Source: Orientallactaga sibirica
Lineage: Eukaryota > Chordata > Mammalia > Rodentia > Dipodidae
Length of the DNA: 64,000 nt
Reading direction: 5' to 3'
Assembly (NCBI GenBank): GCA_036365145.1
Contig: JAEOAD010000015.1
Location: 15,307,501-15,371,500 of the forward strand
Shown in pieces: positions 1-11,908 of this stretch. The translations under genes were made by a program, and so were the position numbers. Below the pieces are notes generated by a model. That model made no database searches and was not told the DNA's origin. It was given only the letters and a program-made list of their open reading frames with translations. How positions within the stretch are numbered: the stretch's first letter is position 1; the number at the start of each line of letters is the position of its first letter.

Positions 1-1522
1 GAAAGTATGACACAATGAAATTTGTAGAAAAATGGTCAAACTTGGAACAGATCATTCTAAGTGAATTCACATAGTCACAGAAAGACAATTGTCACATGGT
101 CTCACTCATCTGTGGTTCTTAACCTGATTCATCCCAAGTTGCTGACATACCTGAACAGCATCTCAAGGCTTGGACAATAGGGAGAGTAGGGCTTGGGGGA
201 AGGGGAAGGGTAGGAGGGACACAAAGCTGAACCCAAATTGAACTGGTACCATAGAAATCTATATCCTGGAAGTTAGACTAAAAGGTGGAACCCTCAAGAG
301 GACCTTAGGGGGAGCAACTGAATCAAAGGGCCCTGGAGAGGGTGAGATGAGAGCTAACCTTAAATTTCTCCTGTTTCTCTTTCTTCTCTGTCTTTTTCTT
401 TTCCTTTGGCCCTGGCCTGTATTTCCCTGTACCAGGATGCAGTTTATGTCCACATTGAGCTATTGATCAGAGAGACCTACAAGTTCTCCCAAAATAAACA
501 AGACAGACTTCTATCAGAGCATTTGATTACCCACCAGAGGTTAATGGTAAGACCCTACTGCTGAAAACACCATACACTGTTGGCACAGACCATAGAGAGA
601 GCTGGTTGGAATCTGGAAGAGATCCAATCCCCAGATAATTAGCCCATCTAGTGATGGAAGGCGCTACATGAGCTACTGGGAGAAAGTGGCCAACATCTGT
701 CTGAGCAACTCAAACTCTAAACAACTCAGAACCAAACAACCTTACATAATGCTTACATATGTGCAATAGTGGCACCCAGCCATGGTGGGTAACCAACTGC
801 TCTTGCATTGGCTAATAGACCTGCTCAGTCAGTGGAAAGAAAACCATATCTGAAACTGGGAAACAAGCCAGAATCATATCCAGATAGCGATTTTGCTTTC
901 CATTGTCAAACTCCCACTAATCTTGGGCTATAAGAGAGTCTACACCCTTTAAATTCTCTCTAAATTAATAATGGTTATCCCATTTAACATGTGCTAACTT
1001 CACTTTCTGTTAAAGAATCTGCTTCTCTTTTTCAGATGGGAGCTGGACCTGAGGAGATAAACTACCCAGTGCACTCCACTCCGGCCCCAGTTGAAACCAC
1101 AGAGGAACTGGGGAAATGAGCAAGAGTGCTGCTTTCTTAGTGAATCTGATATCAGCACAAGGGTGATGGAGATAGACACTGAGGACACTCAACACCTACC
1201 AAACCAGAGATCCAGAGGCTCCTAAGTGCCCATCACTGAAGTGGACTTAAAATGTACCCCACATGGCTCAGGAATTTTGTGGAAGAGAGGGCAGAAAGAT
1301 TGTTAGAACCACAAGTTGGGACATTTTGTACAGAGACATTGCCTCTCCTCCATAACTGACTGCTGCCCCCAAAATGCATGATCCACAATCCCCATGGGGT
1401 TGACTTGCATCCCCTATGAGGAGGGCCTCTTCGGAAAAGGGGCAGGGATGAGGGAAACGATGGTACCAACATGTGATGTTAACATGCTAAGTATGTTCGT
1501 ATCTAATAAAAATAATTTTTTT
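1..1522 (+). mobile_element. LINE-1 3' end (end of ORF2 plus 3'UTR)
   Basis: The first ~110 bases read like the last codons of L1 ORF2 (a frame resembling MKFVEKW..LEQIILSEF) and align with the same part of the long L1 at 36140-36247. The rest is 3'UTR. It shares blocks with the L1 3'UTR at 36.3-37.4 kb (the stretch around 760-830 with GTGCAATAGTGGCAC and AACCAACTGCTCT) and, inverted, with 43.6-44.4 kb. AATAAA at 1505-1510 and a short A/T tail mark the 3' end. The copy runs off the left edge, so its 5' extent is unknown. It has no coding capacity. Confidence 0.8.
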
Positions 1523-1529
1523 GAGTGAA

Positions 1530-1900
1530 GATAAAGGAAAGCTCCCCATGACAGAGAGTGGCCAGCCAGCATTCTGGAACTGGGAATTTTACATACTGAG
1601 GAGTTAGGTCCATGCTTTTTATATGTAAATTAGGCATCAGGTTGGGATAAGCTTTATTGGTTAGGTTTAAATGTATATAGGCAGCTTGATTTATGGGTTA
1701 GGGAGAAGAGCAAAGAGTCAGAAAGAGGCCACAGGTAGGAGAAAGATCTGCCAAAAAATTCCTAAAAGTAGGAAGAATCAGGAAGTAAAGAGAACAGAGG
1801 GAGTGCAGCCCCCGATCACCGTCTTGATGATCAGGTTTATGTGCCAGCTGGAGTTGCCTTCTAGTCTTTCCAGGTCAAGTTGATTTGCCTGTGCCCCTAA
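1530..1900. repeat. Unclassified LTR-like repeat, copy 1
   Basis: The part at about 1590-1700 aligns with about 8780-8890. Both contain an AATTAGGCATC block, a GGAT..G..TT.ATTG block and a TATATA block in the same order and orientation. I do not recognise the family. A retroviral LTR lying on the minus strand is plausible from the second copy, but the ends cannot be placed. Confidence 0.45.
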
Positions 1901-2024
1901 CTAGCTACCTACAAAAGAAGGCTGCCTTGTTCCTAAATGCTATCAAAGAGACAGAGATGAAAGGGAATTATGAGCAAAATAAATCATGTTTATATATAAA
2001 TGGTCAATAAAAATTAGAAAAAAG

Positions 2025-2168
2025 ACTGGCGTGGAGGCACATGCCTTTAATCCCAGAATTTGAGAGGCTGAGATAGGAGGATTGCCATGAGTTTAAGGCC
2101 AGCCTGGGCTATAGAGAGGGTTCCAGGTCAGCCAGAACTAGAGTGATATACTGCTTCAAAAAAAAAAA
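2025..2168 (+). mobile_element. B1 SINE
   Basis: 7SL-derived B1 body (CTTTAATCCCAG, GAGTTTAAGGCCAGCC, CCAGGTCAGCC) ending in an 11-base A tail. It is diverged from the local consensus. Confidence 0.9.
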
Positions 2169-2384
2169 GTATACGCTAGCCCCTCCCACTACTCCACAGG
2201 GGCTGACTGAGGCCTTCATGACCCCAAAGTAAGTCCCATAACTCCACTGAGGGTAACAGAACCACAGGCCAGGTGATCAAAGGGTATAATATATATAGTG
2301 ATTTTTTTAAATTTAGTTAATTGATAAAAAGTAAAAAATAAATAAGAAAGAAAAACTTTCTTGAATGCATCATGTATTATTTCC

Positions 2385-2600
2385 TATTTATTTGAAAGAG
2401 AGGTAGGGACAAAGTGGAAGACAGAGAGAGAGATTGAGTATGGTCATGCCAGGGCCTCCTGACACGGCAAACAAATTCTAAATGCATGTACCGCTTTGTG
2501 CATCTGGCTTTAGGTGAGTACTAAGGAATGAAATCCAGGCCATCAGGCTTTCAGGCTGTGTAAGCAAGTACCTTTAACCACTATGCCATCTCTCCAGCCC
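2385..2600 (-). mobile_element. DIP (B2-superfamily) SINE
   Basis: Reverse-oriented tRNA-derived SINE. It runs from an A/T-rich tail through a GA-rich tract and GCCAGGGCCTCC and ends in CATCTCTCCAGCCC, the complement of the 5' head. The head carries a Pol III A box in the tRNA-like part. Confidence 0.9.
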
Positions 2601-2620
2601 TAACCAGATCTAGCCTTTTA

Positions 2621-2857
2621 AATATTTATTTATTTATTTGTTTGTTTGTTTGTTTGTTTGTTTGTTTGTTTAAGAGAGAGAGAAAGAGGCAGATAAGAGA
2701 AGGAATGGGTGTGCTAGGGCCTCCAGACACTGCAAATGAACTCCAGATGCACGCCGTACCTTGTGCAGCTGGCTTATGTGGGAACTGGTGAATCAAACCT
2801 CTTTCCTTAGGCTTCTCAAACAAGTGCCTGAACCACTAAACCATCTCTTTTAGCCCC
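2621..2857 (-). mobile_element. DIP SINE with (GTTT)n tail
   Basis: Second minus-strand DIP immediately right of the previous one. On the plus strand the tail is an expanded (GTTT)n run at about 2637-2670, and the head ends at TAGCCCC. The tail expansion suggests post-insertion slippage. Confidence 0.9.
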
Positions 2858-2938
2858 AGATCTAATTGTTTTAACATGAGCATGAAAATTAGACTTGCTC
2901 CAGATAGGAATATAAATTTAAAGAAATGTTCTCATTTG

Positions 2939-2970
2939 AAAAAAAAAAAGAAGAAGAAGAAGAAGAAGAG
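2939..2970 (+). repeat. A-run followed by (AAG)n microsatellite
   Basis: A homopolymer A run changes into about seven AAG triplets. Confidence 0.9.
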
Positions 2971-3066
2971 TTTCAGCTTCAAAGTTACATGGTTTTGAAT
3001 CTAAGTCCATCATTTATTGCCTGTATGACCTTAGAAGAGTGATGGTCACCATTCTAAGTCATTCTA

Positions 3067-3190
3067 AGATGTGGTGGTGTACACCAGTAATCCCAGCAGT
3101 CAGTAGGATGAGGGACAGGAGGATTTTACAAGTTTGAAGCTAGAACAGGGTACATAGTAAGACCCTTTCTCAAAAAACCAAATAAATAAA
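3067..3190 (+). mobile_element. Old B1 SINE
   Basis: Diverged B1 (GTGGTGGTGTACACCAGTAA, CCCAGCAGT) with an A-rich AAATAAATAAA tail. Confidence 0.7.
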
Positions 3191-3193
3191 AAC

Positions 3194-3332
3194 TAAGCAT
3201 CCTGCTACATACTTCTAATCCCAGTACTTGGGAGGTGAAGGCAGGGGGCCAGAAATTCAAGTTCATGCTTGGCTACATAGTGAGATAGAGATAGCTTGGG
3301 CTATATGAGTCCCTGTGTCAAGACATGAAAAG
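3194..3332 (+). mobile_element. Old B1 SINE
   Basis: Second diverged B1 directly following the first (CTAATCCCAGTACTTGGGAGG, CTACATAGTGAGA). Confidence 0.65.
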
Positions 3333-3872
3333 ATGTAGTATCATTATTTCCATTTTTGAATTTACACCTATGCCCCAAGGTCACTCATGGATCCACAGGC
3401 ACCTGGAAACCCATTGCAGGGAGAGAAGGCAACATTTGTTTACACCCACTCAAAGACTCATGGCCAAGGCACTCATAACAAAAGACAGACAAAAACATGC
3501 AGATTTATTTACTATGTTTTATGAGACATTGGAGCTGTGGTGTTTAATCTTCACTGTCAACTTGACAAGATCTCTATGGCAACATCTCAGCGTGTGTCCC
3601 TCAGAGTGTTGCCAGGTTTAACTGATCAGGGAAATCCCACCTTGAATGTAGGCAACACCATTCCATGTGTTGGGATCCTGAAACTGAAAAAAAAAAAAAA
3701 AGTTAATTGAACACCATCATTCATCTCTCTTGTTCTGGACCCTGGACACAATGCTACTGGTCACCTCACACTGTCACCACCATGGCTTCCTTGCCATGAT
3801 GGACTAGAAATCAACCAGAATAAACCTTCCCTTCTTCAGTTGCTTTTTGTCAAGGCAATGACAGGAGTCTTC

Positions 3873-3888
3873 AGAAATGAAGAGCAAA
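3873..3888 (+). repeat. Target-site duplication, left copy (L1 fragment)
   Basis: AGAAATGAAGAGCAAA. The identical 16 bases are at 5298-5313, flanking the L1 3' end that contains the RPS2 pseudogene. Confidence 0.9.
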
Positions 3889-3949
3889 CAGCACTGAAAC
3901 ATCTCCATCACACCTTCCAAGGCTCAGGGTCCATTGAAGAAGTGACAGA

Positions 3950-3964
3950 AAGAATGTAAGAGCC
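3950..3964 (+). repeat. Target-site duplication, left copy (RPS2 retrocopy)
   Basis: AAGAATGTAAGAGCC, repeated identically at 4922-4936 immediately after the A-rich tail. It is inside L1 3'UTR sequence. Confidence 0.95.
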
Positions 3965-4921
<957 letters not shown>

Positions 4922-4936
4922 AAGAATGTAAGAGCC
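4922..4936 (+). repeat. Target-site duplication, right copy (RPS2 retrocopy)
   Basis: Identical to 3950-3964. Confidence 0.95.
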
Positions 4937-5062
4937 AAAGGAAGGGCAGGACTTCTTACAATGTGCTCTTCCAGACAAAATGCCCTGGATATCCATACCT
5001 GACACTACTTACATAAGACCATTATAATAGGAGGAAAAGATGATGACATCAAAATAAAAGTG

Positions 5063-5163
5063 AGATCGCTGTGAGTTGGAGTCTGAGACTCCATAGTGAG
5101 TTCCAGGTCAGCCTGGGCTAGAGTGAGACCCTACCTTGAAAAAAAGTTTAAATAAATAAATAA
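5063..5163 (+). mobile_element. 5'-truncated B1 SINE
   Basis: B1 right half (CCAGGTCAGCCTGGGCTAGA, GAGACCCTACCTTG) with an AAATAAATAAA tail, inserted in the L1 3'UTR. Confidence 0.85.
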
Positions 5164-5297
5164 ATGAGAGCCTGATTGAGAGGGGGAGGGGATATCATGG
5201 AGAGTGGAGTTGTGAAGGGGACTGAGGGGGTAAGGAATTATCATGGTTTATTGTCTATAATTATGGAAGTTGTCTATAATAAAAAAATTTTAAAAAA

Positions 5298-5313
5298 AGA
5301 AATGAAGAGCAAA
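5298..5313 (+). repeat. Target-site duplication, right copy (L1 fragment)
   Basis: Identical to 3873-3888. Confidence 0.9.
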
Positions 5314-5319
5314 GAAACA

Positions 5320-5637
5320 CAGGGAAATCAAATCGGGTATTATTTTTTCCATGCCATTGTAGTATGATTGAAAGGGCAAAAGTGTGTGATCTAAGAAATA
5401 AGCTGGGGAGAATTTAACAAGGCTGTCTGTCCAGATTATTCTCTGCACTTGTGGAGGGAAGACTCCCCTGGGATGGGACCTTACGACCTACTTTGGAGGA
5501 GGGTGAGAGAAACTAATTCGGAGAAGAAAGTCAGGGGAAGGTAGATAGTCTTGCTTCTGTTGTTTTCTCAAATGCCAAAGTTCCATGTCATTGGGTAGCA
5601 TACCCTAAACCCCATCACTGTCGAAAGTGAAAGATCC
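5320..5637. other. Low-copy sequence, no feature recognised
   Basis: No recognisable repeat, exon or RNA gene. Confidence 0.5.
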
Positions 5638-5850
5638 AGAGGCGAATAAATGGCCAGAGCTTAAATCCGGACTCCAGCTCTCTTACTGAGTGGCTTCCGG
5701 AAAATTTCTTGGCTATGCCTCCATTTCCTCACTAGTAAAATTAAGGTACAGACCTGCTAGGATGAGTGGGACTGCTGCTGTAATACATTAATGTGGGGCC
5801 TAGTGCACAGTAGGCTCTTATGTTGGCTGTTAGCATAGTGGGCTTCTCTC
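5638..5850 (+). mobile_element. MIR SINE (ancient)
   Basis: Contains a MIR-like core (GCCTCCATTTCCTCACTAGTAA, AAAATTAAGG) and a tail (AGTGCACAGTAGGCTCTTA). Mammalian-wide and heavily diverged. Confidence 0.7.
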
Positions 5851-6878
5851 AACACTCACTGCCTCCACCCACACTCACTGCCTGGGGAGCTAGAACCTAG
5901 AGATGAACAGAACACCACCCTTCAGGGGCTCTTGATCCTGTGGACAAGATGGTGTAAGGGTGTCCAGGAGGGTATGAGGGCAGAAGTGCACTCCGAGAGC
6001 AGCAGCTGGATGAGAACACGAGGCGACAAGAGCAGGGCCATCGGCGTTGCACGTGGCTTCGTCAGGAGAGCTAGCCTGGTCCAGCTCAGGAGGACTTAAC
6101 TCGGACGTTATCCCAAATGACTGCACGTCAACACATTTTGATTCCAAGCTGAACTGAGTCCCAGTCTGAGAATATGAATTAATTTCCCAACTATAGAGTT
6201 TCCAGGATGATCCTTCGGGTCCCTCCCGGCTCTATAGCCCTTTACATCTCAGGCTAAAAACTCCCAGAAGACAATTTGCATGTTTTGTTCATGGCTTGCC
6301 CAGAACACCAGTGTGGATCAGGGTTTGGTGTTTTCAGTAAAAGTCTTTTCCTCTCTCAGTTTCAAGTCTTTTTTTTTTTTTTTTCCCATAACTCAACAAC
6401 CTCTAGTTTTAGCAGTTCCCTCACTGACAGGTTTCAGAAAGCATGCATTTGTGAAACTTACTAGCTCTGAATCTTTATTCTCTGTGCTTTCTCCTGAAAA
6501 CAAAATTTAAACTGCCTGTGCTGATGATGTCAAGGCTACATCTATGCAAATGATGGCTGTCAAGATTTGCTCATTCAGAGCTAAACCAACCATGACTATC
6601 ATCTGAATTACTGGGAAATGCTGAGGTTTGAGAATCTCCTTTGACAAAGGCACACTGAGACTCTCCAAGGTGGAGTCCAGGAAGCCTGCCAGAGATCTTC
6701 CAGCCCTGGCTCCAGAGCCCAGTAAAATTAAGCAAAAGATGATCACCATGGCAACAGGAAATTTGTTTCTTAAAGAAGGTTAGAAAGAATGCCTAGGGAA
6801 GATACTCCATGACAGATGAAATATTCTCAGATTACACATAAATGGTGGCTATGCCAATAAAATGACGGGCCCAGGCGG
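5851..6878. other. Low-copy sequence
   Basis: No repeat family recognised except a 17-base T run near 6368-6384. Short open frames here show no domain or codon signal. Confidence 0.5.
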
Positions 6879-6900
6879 CTCAATTATCTGGATAATTGAG
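6879..6900. promoter_or_regulatory. Perfect 10-bp palindrome with GATA and TAAT/ATTA half-sites
   Basis: CTCAATTATC-TG-GATAATTGAG. Each arm carries a GATA core and an ATTA homeodomain core. It lies in low-copy DNA. A binding role is inference only. Confidence 0.3.
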
Positions 6901-7657
6901 GCCTGAGCCAGTGATTTGTAAGAAAATAGGAGGTTTGAATCCTAAAGAAAGCAATGTAGCAGCCATGGGCCATGACTCAGGGACTAGGAAACCTTGCCTG
7001 GTCTGGAGCTGTCTCCATGGCTCTCAGTACCCAGCTAGAATAGTCCCTGGGGACCATCTCTGCCAGCCAATTCTCAAGAGTCGTCTGATCCTGGAGAGGT
7101 GGTTAGACCACTTGCCAGTAGGAGGTCTGGTGCGGGGGTGGGGGAAAAGGTGGAGAGCTGCCAGAGGACACAGCCTCTGAGAGGGCACTGGCAGCTGAGG
7201 TCCAAAACAAGAGCGCCCTCATCCAAAAGAAAAGTATCTTCTTTTACGCTTTGTCCTTCTTTCACTCCCTCCGTCTCTTCCTCCTTTCTTCCATCCCTCC
7301 TTGGAAGCTTAAAGGCCATGTAGTAAAATCGAAGCCAGTTTTGTTCCCCTGAAGGGAGCTTCTATACCATCTCATCCCCAACCAGCCCAGGTCACCTATA
7401 GCTCTTGCAGATCTTTGCCTTGAGCCTTATCTGTAGAAGGTGACAGGCCAAAGTGATGCCAGGGATGCCAGTGGGAGATGTGTGACCTTTAGATCAGACC
7501 CTGGCACAGTAAGAGCTCTATAAACATTATTTTTATAAATCTTGGGTATACTCAATGACATTGAAATATTACACATGAACCCAAATGCATAAAGAAAAAT
7601 GTTAATTCATCAAAGCACACAAACGTGTTTCACGAAGAGGAAAGATAAGCATTGTCT
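6901..7657. other. Low-copy sequence with possible MIR tail
   Basis: About 7475-7535 (CCCTGGCACAGTAAGAGCTC, TATAAACATT) resembles a MIR/L2 3' end. Nothing else recognised. No exon evidence. Confidence 0.4.
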
Positions 7658-7670
7658 AAACTACTTTTGA

Positions 7671-7817
7671 GGGCTGGGGAGATTGCTCAGTGGTTAAAGA
7701 TACTTGCTTACTTGCTGGCCCAGGTTCATTTCCCCAGTACCCATGTAAAGCCAGATACACAAAGTAGTGTCTACTTCGGGAGTTTATTTGCAGTGGCTAG
7801 AAGTCCTGGCATATCCA

Positions 7818-7857
<40 letters not shown>

Positions 7858-7905
7858 TTTACTCCCTCCCTTCACAAATAAAAAAATTTCAAAATATTTA
7901 AACTG
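7671..7905 (+). mobile_element. DIP SINE with (TC)n
   Basis: Head GGGCTGGGGAGATTGCTCAG, body CCATGTAAAGCCAGAT, a pure (CT)n tract at about 7821-7853, and an AATAAA-rich tail. The left flank AAACTACTTTTGA (7658-7670) recurs as AAAGTACTTTTGA at 8066-8078, after the adjacent B1. Confidence 0.95.
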
Positions 7906-7907
7906 AC

Positions 7908-8063
7908 CCTGGTGTGGTGGCACATGCCTTTAATCCCAGCACTTGGGAGGCAGAGGTAAGAGGATTGGGTGAGTTCAAGGCCACCCTGAGACTACTGAGT
8001 GAATTCCAGGCCAGCCTGGGCTAAAGTGAGACCCTGCCTTGATTAAAAAAAAAAAAAAAAAAA
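7908..8063 (+). mobile_element. B1 SINE
   Basis: Complete B1 (GGTGTGGTGGCACATGCC ... GAGACCCTGCC) with an A tail of about 19 bases, lying in the tail of the preceding DIP. Confidence 0.95.
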
Positions 8064-8078
8064 GTAAAGTACTTTTGA

Positions 8079-8594
8079 TAAATTGTGATAGAGATTAGGA
8101 ACAAGGCAGCCTTCTTTTGTAAGCAGCTAGGTGGGGACACTGGCCCAAAGGAATATAAATGGCCTGGAGAGACTAGAAAACAACTCCAGTCCCAAGCTAA
8201 ACCTGATCATCAAGATGGCAATCATGGGCCACCCTCTGTTCTCTTTACTTCCTGTTTCTTCCTCCTTCTAGGAATTTCTTGCCAGGCCTTTTTCCCACCT
8301 GTGAGTTCTTTCTGAGTTTGTGCTCTTCTGTCCCATCAACCAATCAAAGTCCTTATATGCATTTAAACTTAACCAATGGAATAGTTCATCTCAACTCAAT
8401 GTCTAATTGGCATATAGGTGTGAACCAGTCACTGCTCCTCAGAACATAAAACCTCCATCAATTCCAGAACTGGCTGTGATGCAGGGTTGGAGCTCTAGGA
8501 GGGATCATATCTCCATGAGTCAGAAGAGAGGCTGGGCTCTGGGAGAGCTGAGAATTCCAGAGCCAATGGCTCTCAAGTCTCCAGTTCTTGTCCA
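8079..8594. other. Low-copy sequence
   Basis: No repeat family, exon or RNA gene recognised. Confidence 0.45.
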
Positions 8595-9065
8595 CATTTA
8601 ACAAACAATTGAAAAACACAGACACAGAGAAAGGGAACTTATGAAAGACTTATTTTAAGAGGGTGGAAACAGGAGAGAAATAAAAGCTAGAGAGCTCCCA
8701 AGCCAGAAGGAATTCCTCCCCTCCAGCATGGCTGCGAGGGGAGAGGGAAAGGCCAGAGGAAAGTCTCTCACACGTGGAGGCTTGGCTCAAGTCCTATATG
8801 AATTAGGCATCCAATTAGGATGCATTTCATTGCCAAGTCCAAAAGTATATAATGGATCTCAATTAGTTGTTGGGCTCAGGAGGAAGACTGACAGAGGAAG
8901 GCCTGTCCACTAAAGCCCACTAAGTGTGGGAAAAGTTCAGGGAAGAAGATTCAGCAAGCTGCTCTTTATGGCAATGTCTTGGATGAGACTGAACCAGGCA
9001 GAAGTTCTAGTCCAGCCAGAGAATGGCAGCATCCATGTTTCTTTGGGACAGTCCCTGACTACCTT
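8595..9065 (-). repeat. Unclassified LTR-like repeat, copy 2
   Basis: Shares ordered blocks with 1590-1700 (AATTAGGCATC, TATATA). Read on the minus strand, AAAATAAGTCTTTCATAAG near 8640-8660 resembles an LTR poly-A region. No family name can be given. Confidence 0.45.
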
Positions 9066-9079
9066 CAAAATAAACCTAC

Positions 9080-9423
9080 TGTGGTAGTTTGAATGGATGG
9101 CCCCCAGTATATTCAGGAGTTTATCAGAGTTTGTAAGTTCGATCTCCAGCCACCTGCTGGAGGAAGTGTCACTGTGGGCAGAACCTAGGGTACAACCCTA
9201 AGATGTATTTGGGTAATTCCAGTCTAAAGATATACAAAGTGCTGCAGCTTTGCTTGGAGTTCCTGAAGTGTGTTTGTTTACGGTGGTGGTGGTGGCTTTT
9301 CTCTGTGATTGGATCTGTGAAAAGGGGTCAACTTCTGCCATTATAGAACTTCTCCTGAATCTGTAAGTTCCAAATAAATTCCCATCCTTCACAACTGTGC
9401 TGTTCTGGAGGCTCATCACAACA
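9080..9423 (+). mobile_element. MaLR-type solo LTR
   Basis: Begins TGTGGTAGTTTGAATGGATG, has AATAAA near 9373, and ends CATCACAACA. TG..CA ends and ~344 bp length fit an ERVL-MaLR LTR. No clear 5-bp TSD. Confidence 0.7.
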
Positions 9424-9817
9424 ATGTGTGGCTGACTGCTATACCTACCTTTCTCCTCACATGTATCAGTTGGCTGTCCATTTTTCCAGGACTTTCCTCC
9501 GCCTCTGGGAACTTTCCTTTTACTCACATTTTCAATAAACCTTTCTTTCTTGCCCTACTTCAACTATCTGTATTAGTCATTTTTCACAATTATAAGACAA
9601 TGAACTCAACTCTGATCCAGAAAACTGCTAACAATTGTATGTAAAGATATAAAATATTTGTTCTAATATTCAAACATCTTTAAAATGAATCCTAAATAAT
9701 TGAAATAAGGCAAATAGCTTAGTGCATACCTATAAGCCGGTCCCAGGAAAGCAACAATATTGCTATTTTTCCACAGGAATTGTGGTATTCCCACCAATGT
9801 ATCAATAATTTTGGGGT
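9424..9817. other. Low-copy or old repeat sequence
   Basis: Includes TTTTCAATAAACC near 9528, possibly another decayed LTR poly-A region. Nothing firm. Confidence 0.3.
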
Positions 9818-10440
9818 GTCCCCAGATTCTTGTCTTATGAATTCAATGAATGAAATGAGATGAAACCCACAGACCAGAGGATAAGGTTCAGAAAGATTTT
9901 ATTATAGCTTAGAGCTTTAGGAAAGAGAGCTTTAAGAGAAAGGGAGCAGAAGGAAGGGAGGGAGGGAGGAAGGAAAGAAGGAGCTTTGCCTAAGGAGGAG
10001 AAAAAAAAGGGGGGAGGGAGGGAGGGGGAGGGGGGAGGGAGGGAGGGGAGCAGGGAGGAAGGAGGCAGGCAGGGAGGCAGGCAGGGAGGCAGGCAGGGAG
10101 GCAGGCAGGGAGATTGAGAAGTCCACCTTGATACTCAGGTTGCAGTTTTTTATGACCCCATGAATGGGTGGCTATTTTAGCCAGTCTAGTCCTGACATCA
10201 GGTGTCTGGGGTTAGACTTTCTGGAAAAGGGCAATCTTCCCAGAAATAATTCTCTAGCAATGGACTTTTTGAAAGGGAGTGGAAGGATTTCCTAAGGGGG
10301 CAGAGATAAGGAAAGGCCAAGCCCTTCTGACATTTCTGACCTGCAGTAAAGTGTAATGATCTAATTTACCCCTACAGGCCCAAAGACAATTCTGCCAAGA
10401 GAAAGCTATTCCCTTTGGAGCCTTGTCACCCCTAAACTGA
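9818..10440 (-). repeat. LTR-like repeat B, copy 1
   Basis: Shares with 14415-15290 the order: TTCTTGTCTTAT, ATGAATGAAA, CCACA.ACCA, TTTTATTATAG, AAGAGAA, later AGTC.AGTC and TCTGGAAAAGGG..AT. On the minus strand this gives an AATAAAA poly-A region and an LTR-like layout. It is interrupted by a polypurine expansion. Confidence 0.5.
9950..10112 (+). repeat. Polypurine tract (GGGA)n / (GGCAGGCAGGGA)n
   Basis: About 160 bases, purine-rich on the plus strand: GGAGGGAGGAAGG, then GGGGGGAGGGAGGG, then repeated GGCAGGCAGGGA units. Many G-runs of 3 or more make G-quadruplex folding possible. Confidence 0.9.
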
Positions 10441-10528
10441 CTCACTATGAGTTGGAGCCCAGCCTGAACTATATAGTTCAAGGCCAGCCTGGATTATAGA
10501 ATGAGACCTTGTCTCAAGAAAACAAAAA
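10441..10528 (+). mobile_element. Old B1 fragment
   Basis: TTGGAGCCCAGCCTGAAC, TTCAAGGCCAGCCTGGATTA and GAGACCTTGTCTCAAG: a diverged B1 right half. Confidence 0.6.
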
Positions 10529-10532
10529 ATTG

Positions 10533-10730
10533 ATATTTATTCATTTATTTATTTGAGAGAGAAAGGGAGGGAGGAAGGGTGTGCCAGAACTGCAACAAAT
10601 GAATGTGAGTTGCATGTGCCACTCTGTGCATCTGGCTCTATGTGGGTACTGTCTAGGGAATTGAATCCAGGCTAGCAGGCTTTGTGAACAAAGCACCTTT
10701 AACTACAACCACTGAGATATCTCCCAGTCC
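10533..10730 (-). mobile_element. DIP SINE
   Basis: Minus-strand DIP: TTTATTTATTTGAGAGAGA tail side, CTCTGTGCATCTGGCTCTA body, ATATCTCCCAGTCC head. Confidence 0.85.
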
Positions 10731-10904
10731 TTTGCTTTTTAATTAAAAAAAAAAAAGCCAAACCCTTACCAAAGTGAGTTTGGAACCCAAATGAAAGGGA
10801 ACCATGAATATTTTGAGATTCTTTTATTGTGTGTCTCTAAAGAATTTGGAATGATGGGAAATACTTCTGTCTTTCTTCTTCCCTGGTATACATTTTTTTT
10901 TAAA

Positions 10905-11104
10905 TGGGCAAGAGAGATGGTTTGGTGGTTAAGGCACTTGCCTGCAAAGCCAAAGGACCCCTATTCAGTTTCTCAAGACCCACATAAAACCAGATGCACC
11001 AGGAGGAGCATGTGTCTGGCATTTGTTTGCAATGGCTAGAGGAGGCCCTGGCTCACCCGGTCTCTATCTGCCTCTCTCTCTCTCAAATAAATAAATGTTT
11101 TTTT
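10905..11104 (+). mobile_element. DIP SINE
   Basis: AAGAGAGATGGTTTGGTGGTT head, CAGATGCACCAGGAGG body, CT-rich tract and AAATAAATAAA tail. Confidence 0.9.
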
Positions 11105-11783
11105 AAATGCATGCCAGAAACAGAAGGCAGAGTCCCACCAATATATAACACTGAGGACTCTGGGCTGTGTCAATAACTAGTAAGAAGTAAGGCAGAGAGG
11201 GAAAGAGCTGAGGGGCCATAACACAGATAGCAAACTCCAAGCTCAGGCCAGGCCTCACCTGCAAGGCCTCAGTGAATGCTTAAGGACCAGTCTACAGTTA
11301 GCTGTGTTTGTTTATTTGTCTCTTTGTTTGTTATTTAATGAATGAAGGAGTTTATCAGGTAAAGATAAGTATCTCATTGGCCTAATTGACCCTTTTCTAT
11401 GGATTAGAAGCCCAACAATCCCGCTTCCAAAGGTTTACACTTGGTAGTAACATCTGAGAATAAGTCTTGAGATCCCTGCATCTGTGTGGATGCTGGCACA
11501 CCCCTCTCAGGAGGCCTGCACAGCATCAGAACCTGGTAAAACATAGTGTTCGCTTTAGGAAGTAAATAGGACACCAGGCGATGACACTTCTCAGCTTTGG
11601 GCAAATTGACTTATTGGTTAATAAGTAAATGGCACAACTCAGGACATCCTCTCAGGGTTCTCCTGGGAGTTGTAAAGATAAAGTTTGATACTGTCCCAAC
11701 TCCAAACAGGAATCAGCAAATGCTCCTGCCTTGTCCTTGCTTTCAGTTCCAAAAACTTCTGGACTTGGCCCAGAGTCTCTTTC
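11105..11783. other. Low-copy sequence
   Basis: No identifiable repeat or exon. Confidence 0.4.
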
Positions 11784-11908
11784 CCTTCCTTCCTTCCTTC
11801 CTTCCTTCCTTCCTTCCTTCCTTCCTTCCTTCCTTCCTTCTTTCCTTCCTTCTTTTCTTCCTTCCTTCCTTCCTCCCTCCTTCCCTCCCTACATACCTTC
11901 CTTCCAGG
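11784..11908 (+). repeat. (TTCC)n microsatellite
   Basis: Near-pure TTCC tetramers at about 11785-11870 degrade into CCTT/CTCC variants. Pyrimidine-rich sequence continues to about 11990. Confidence 0.95.
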
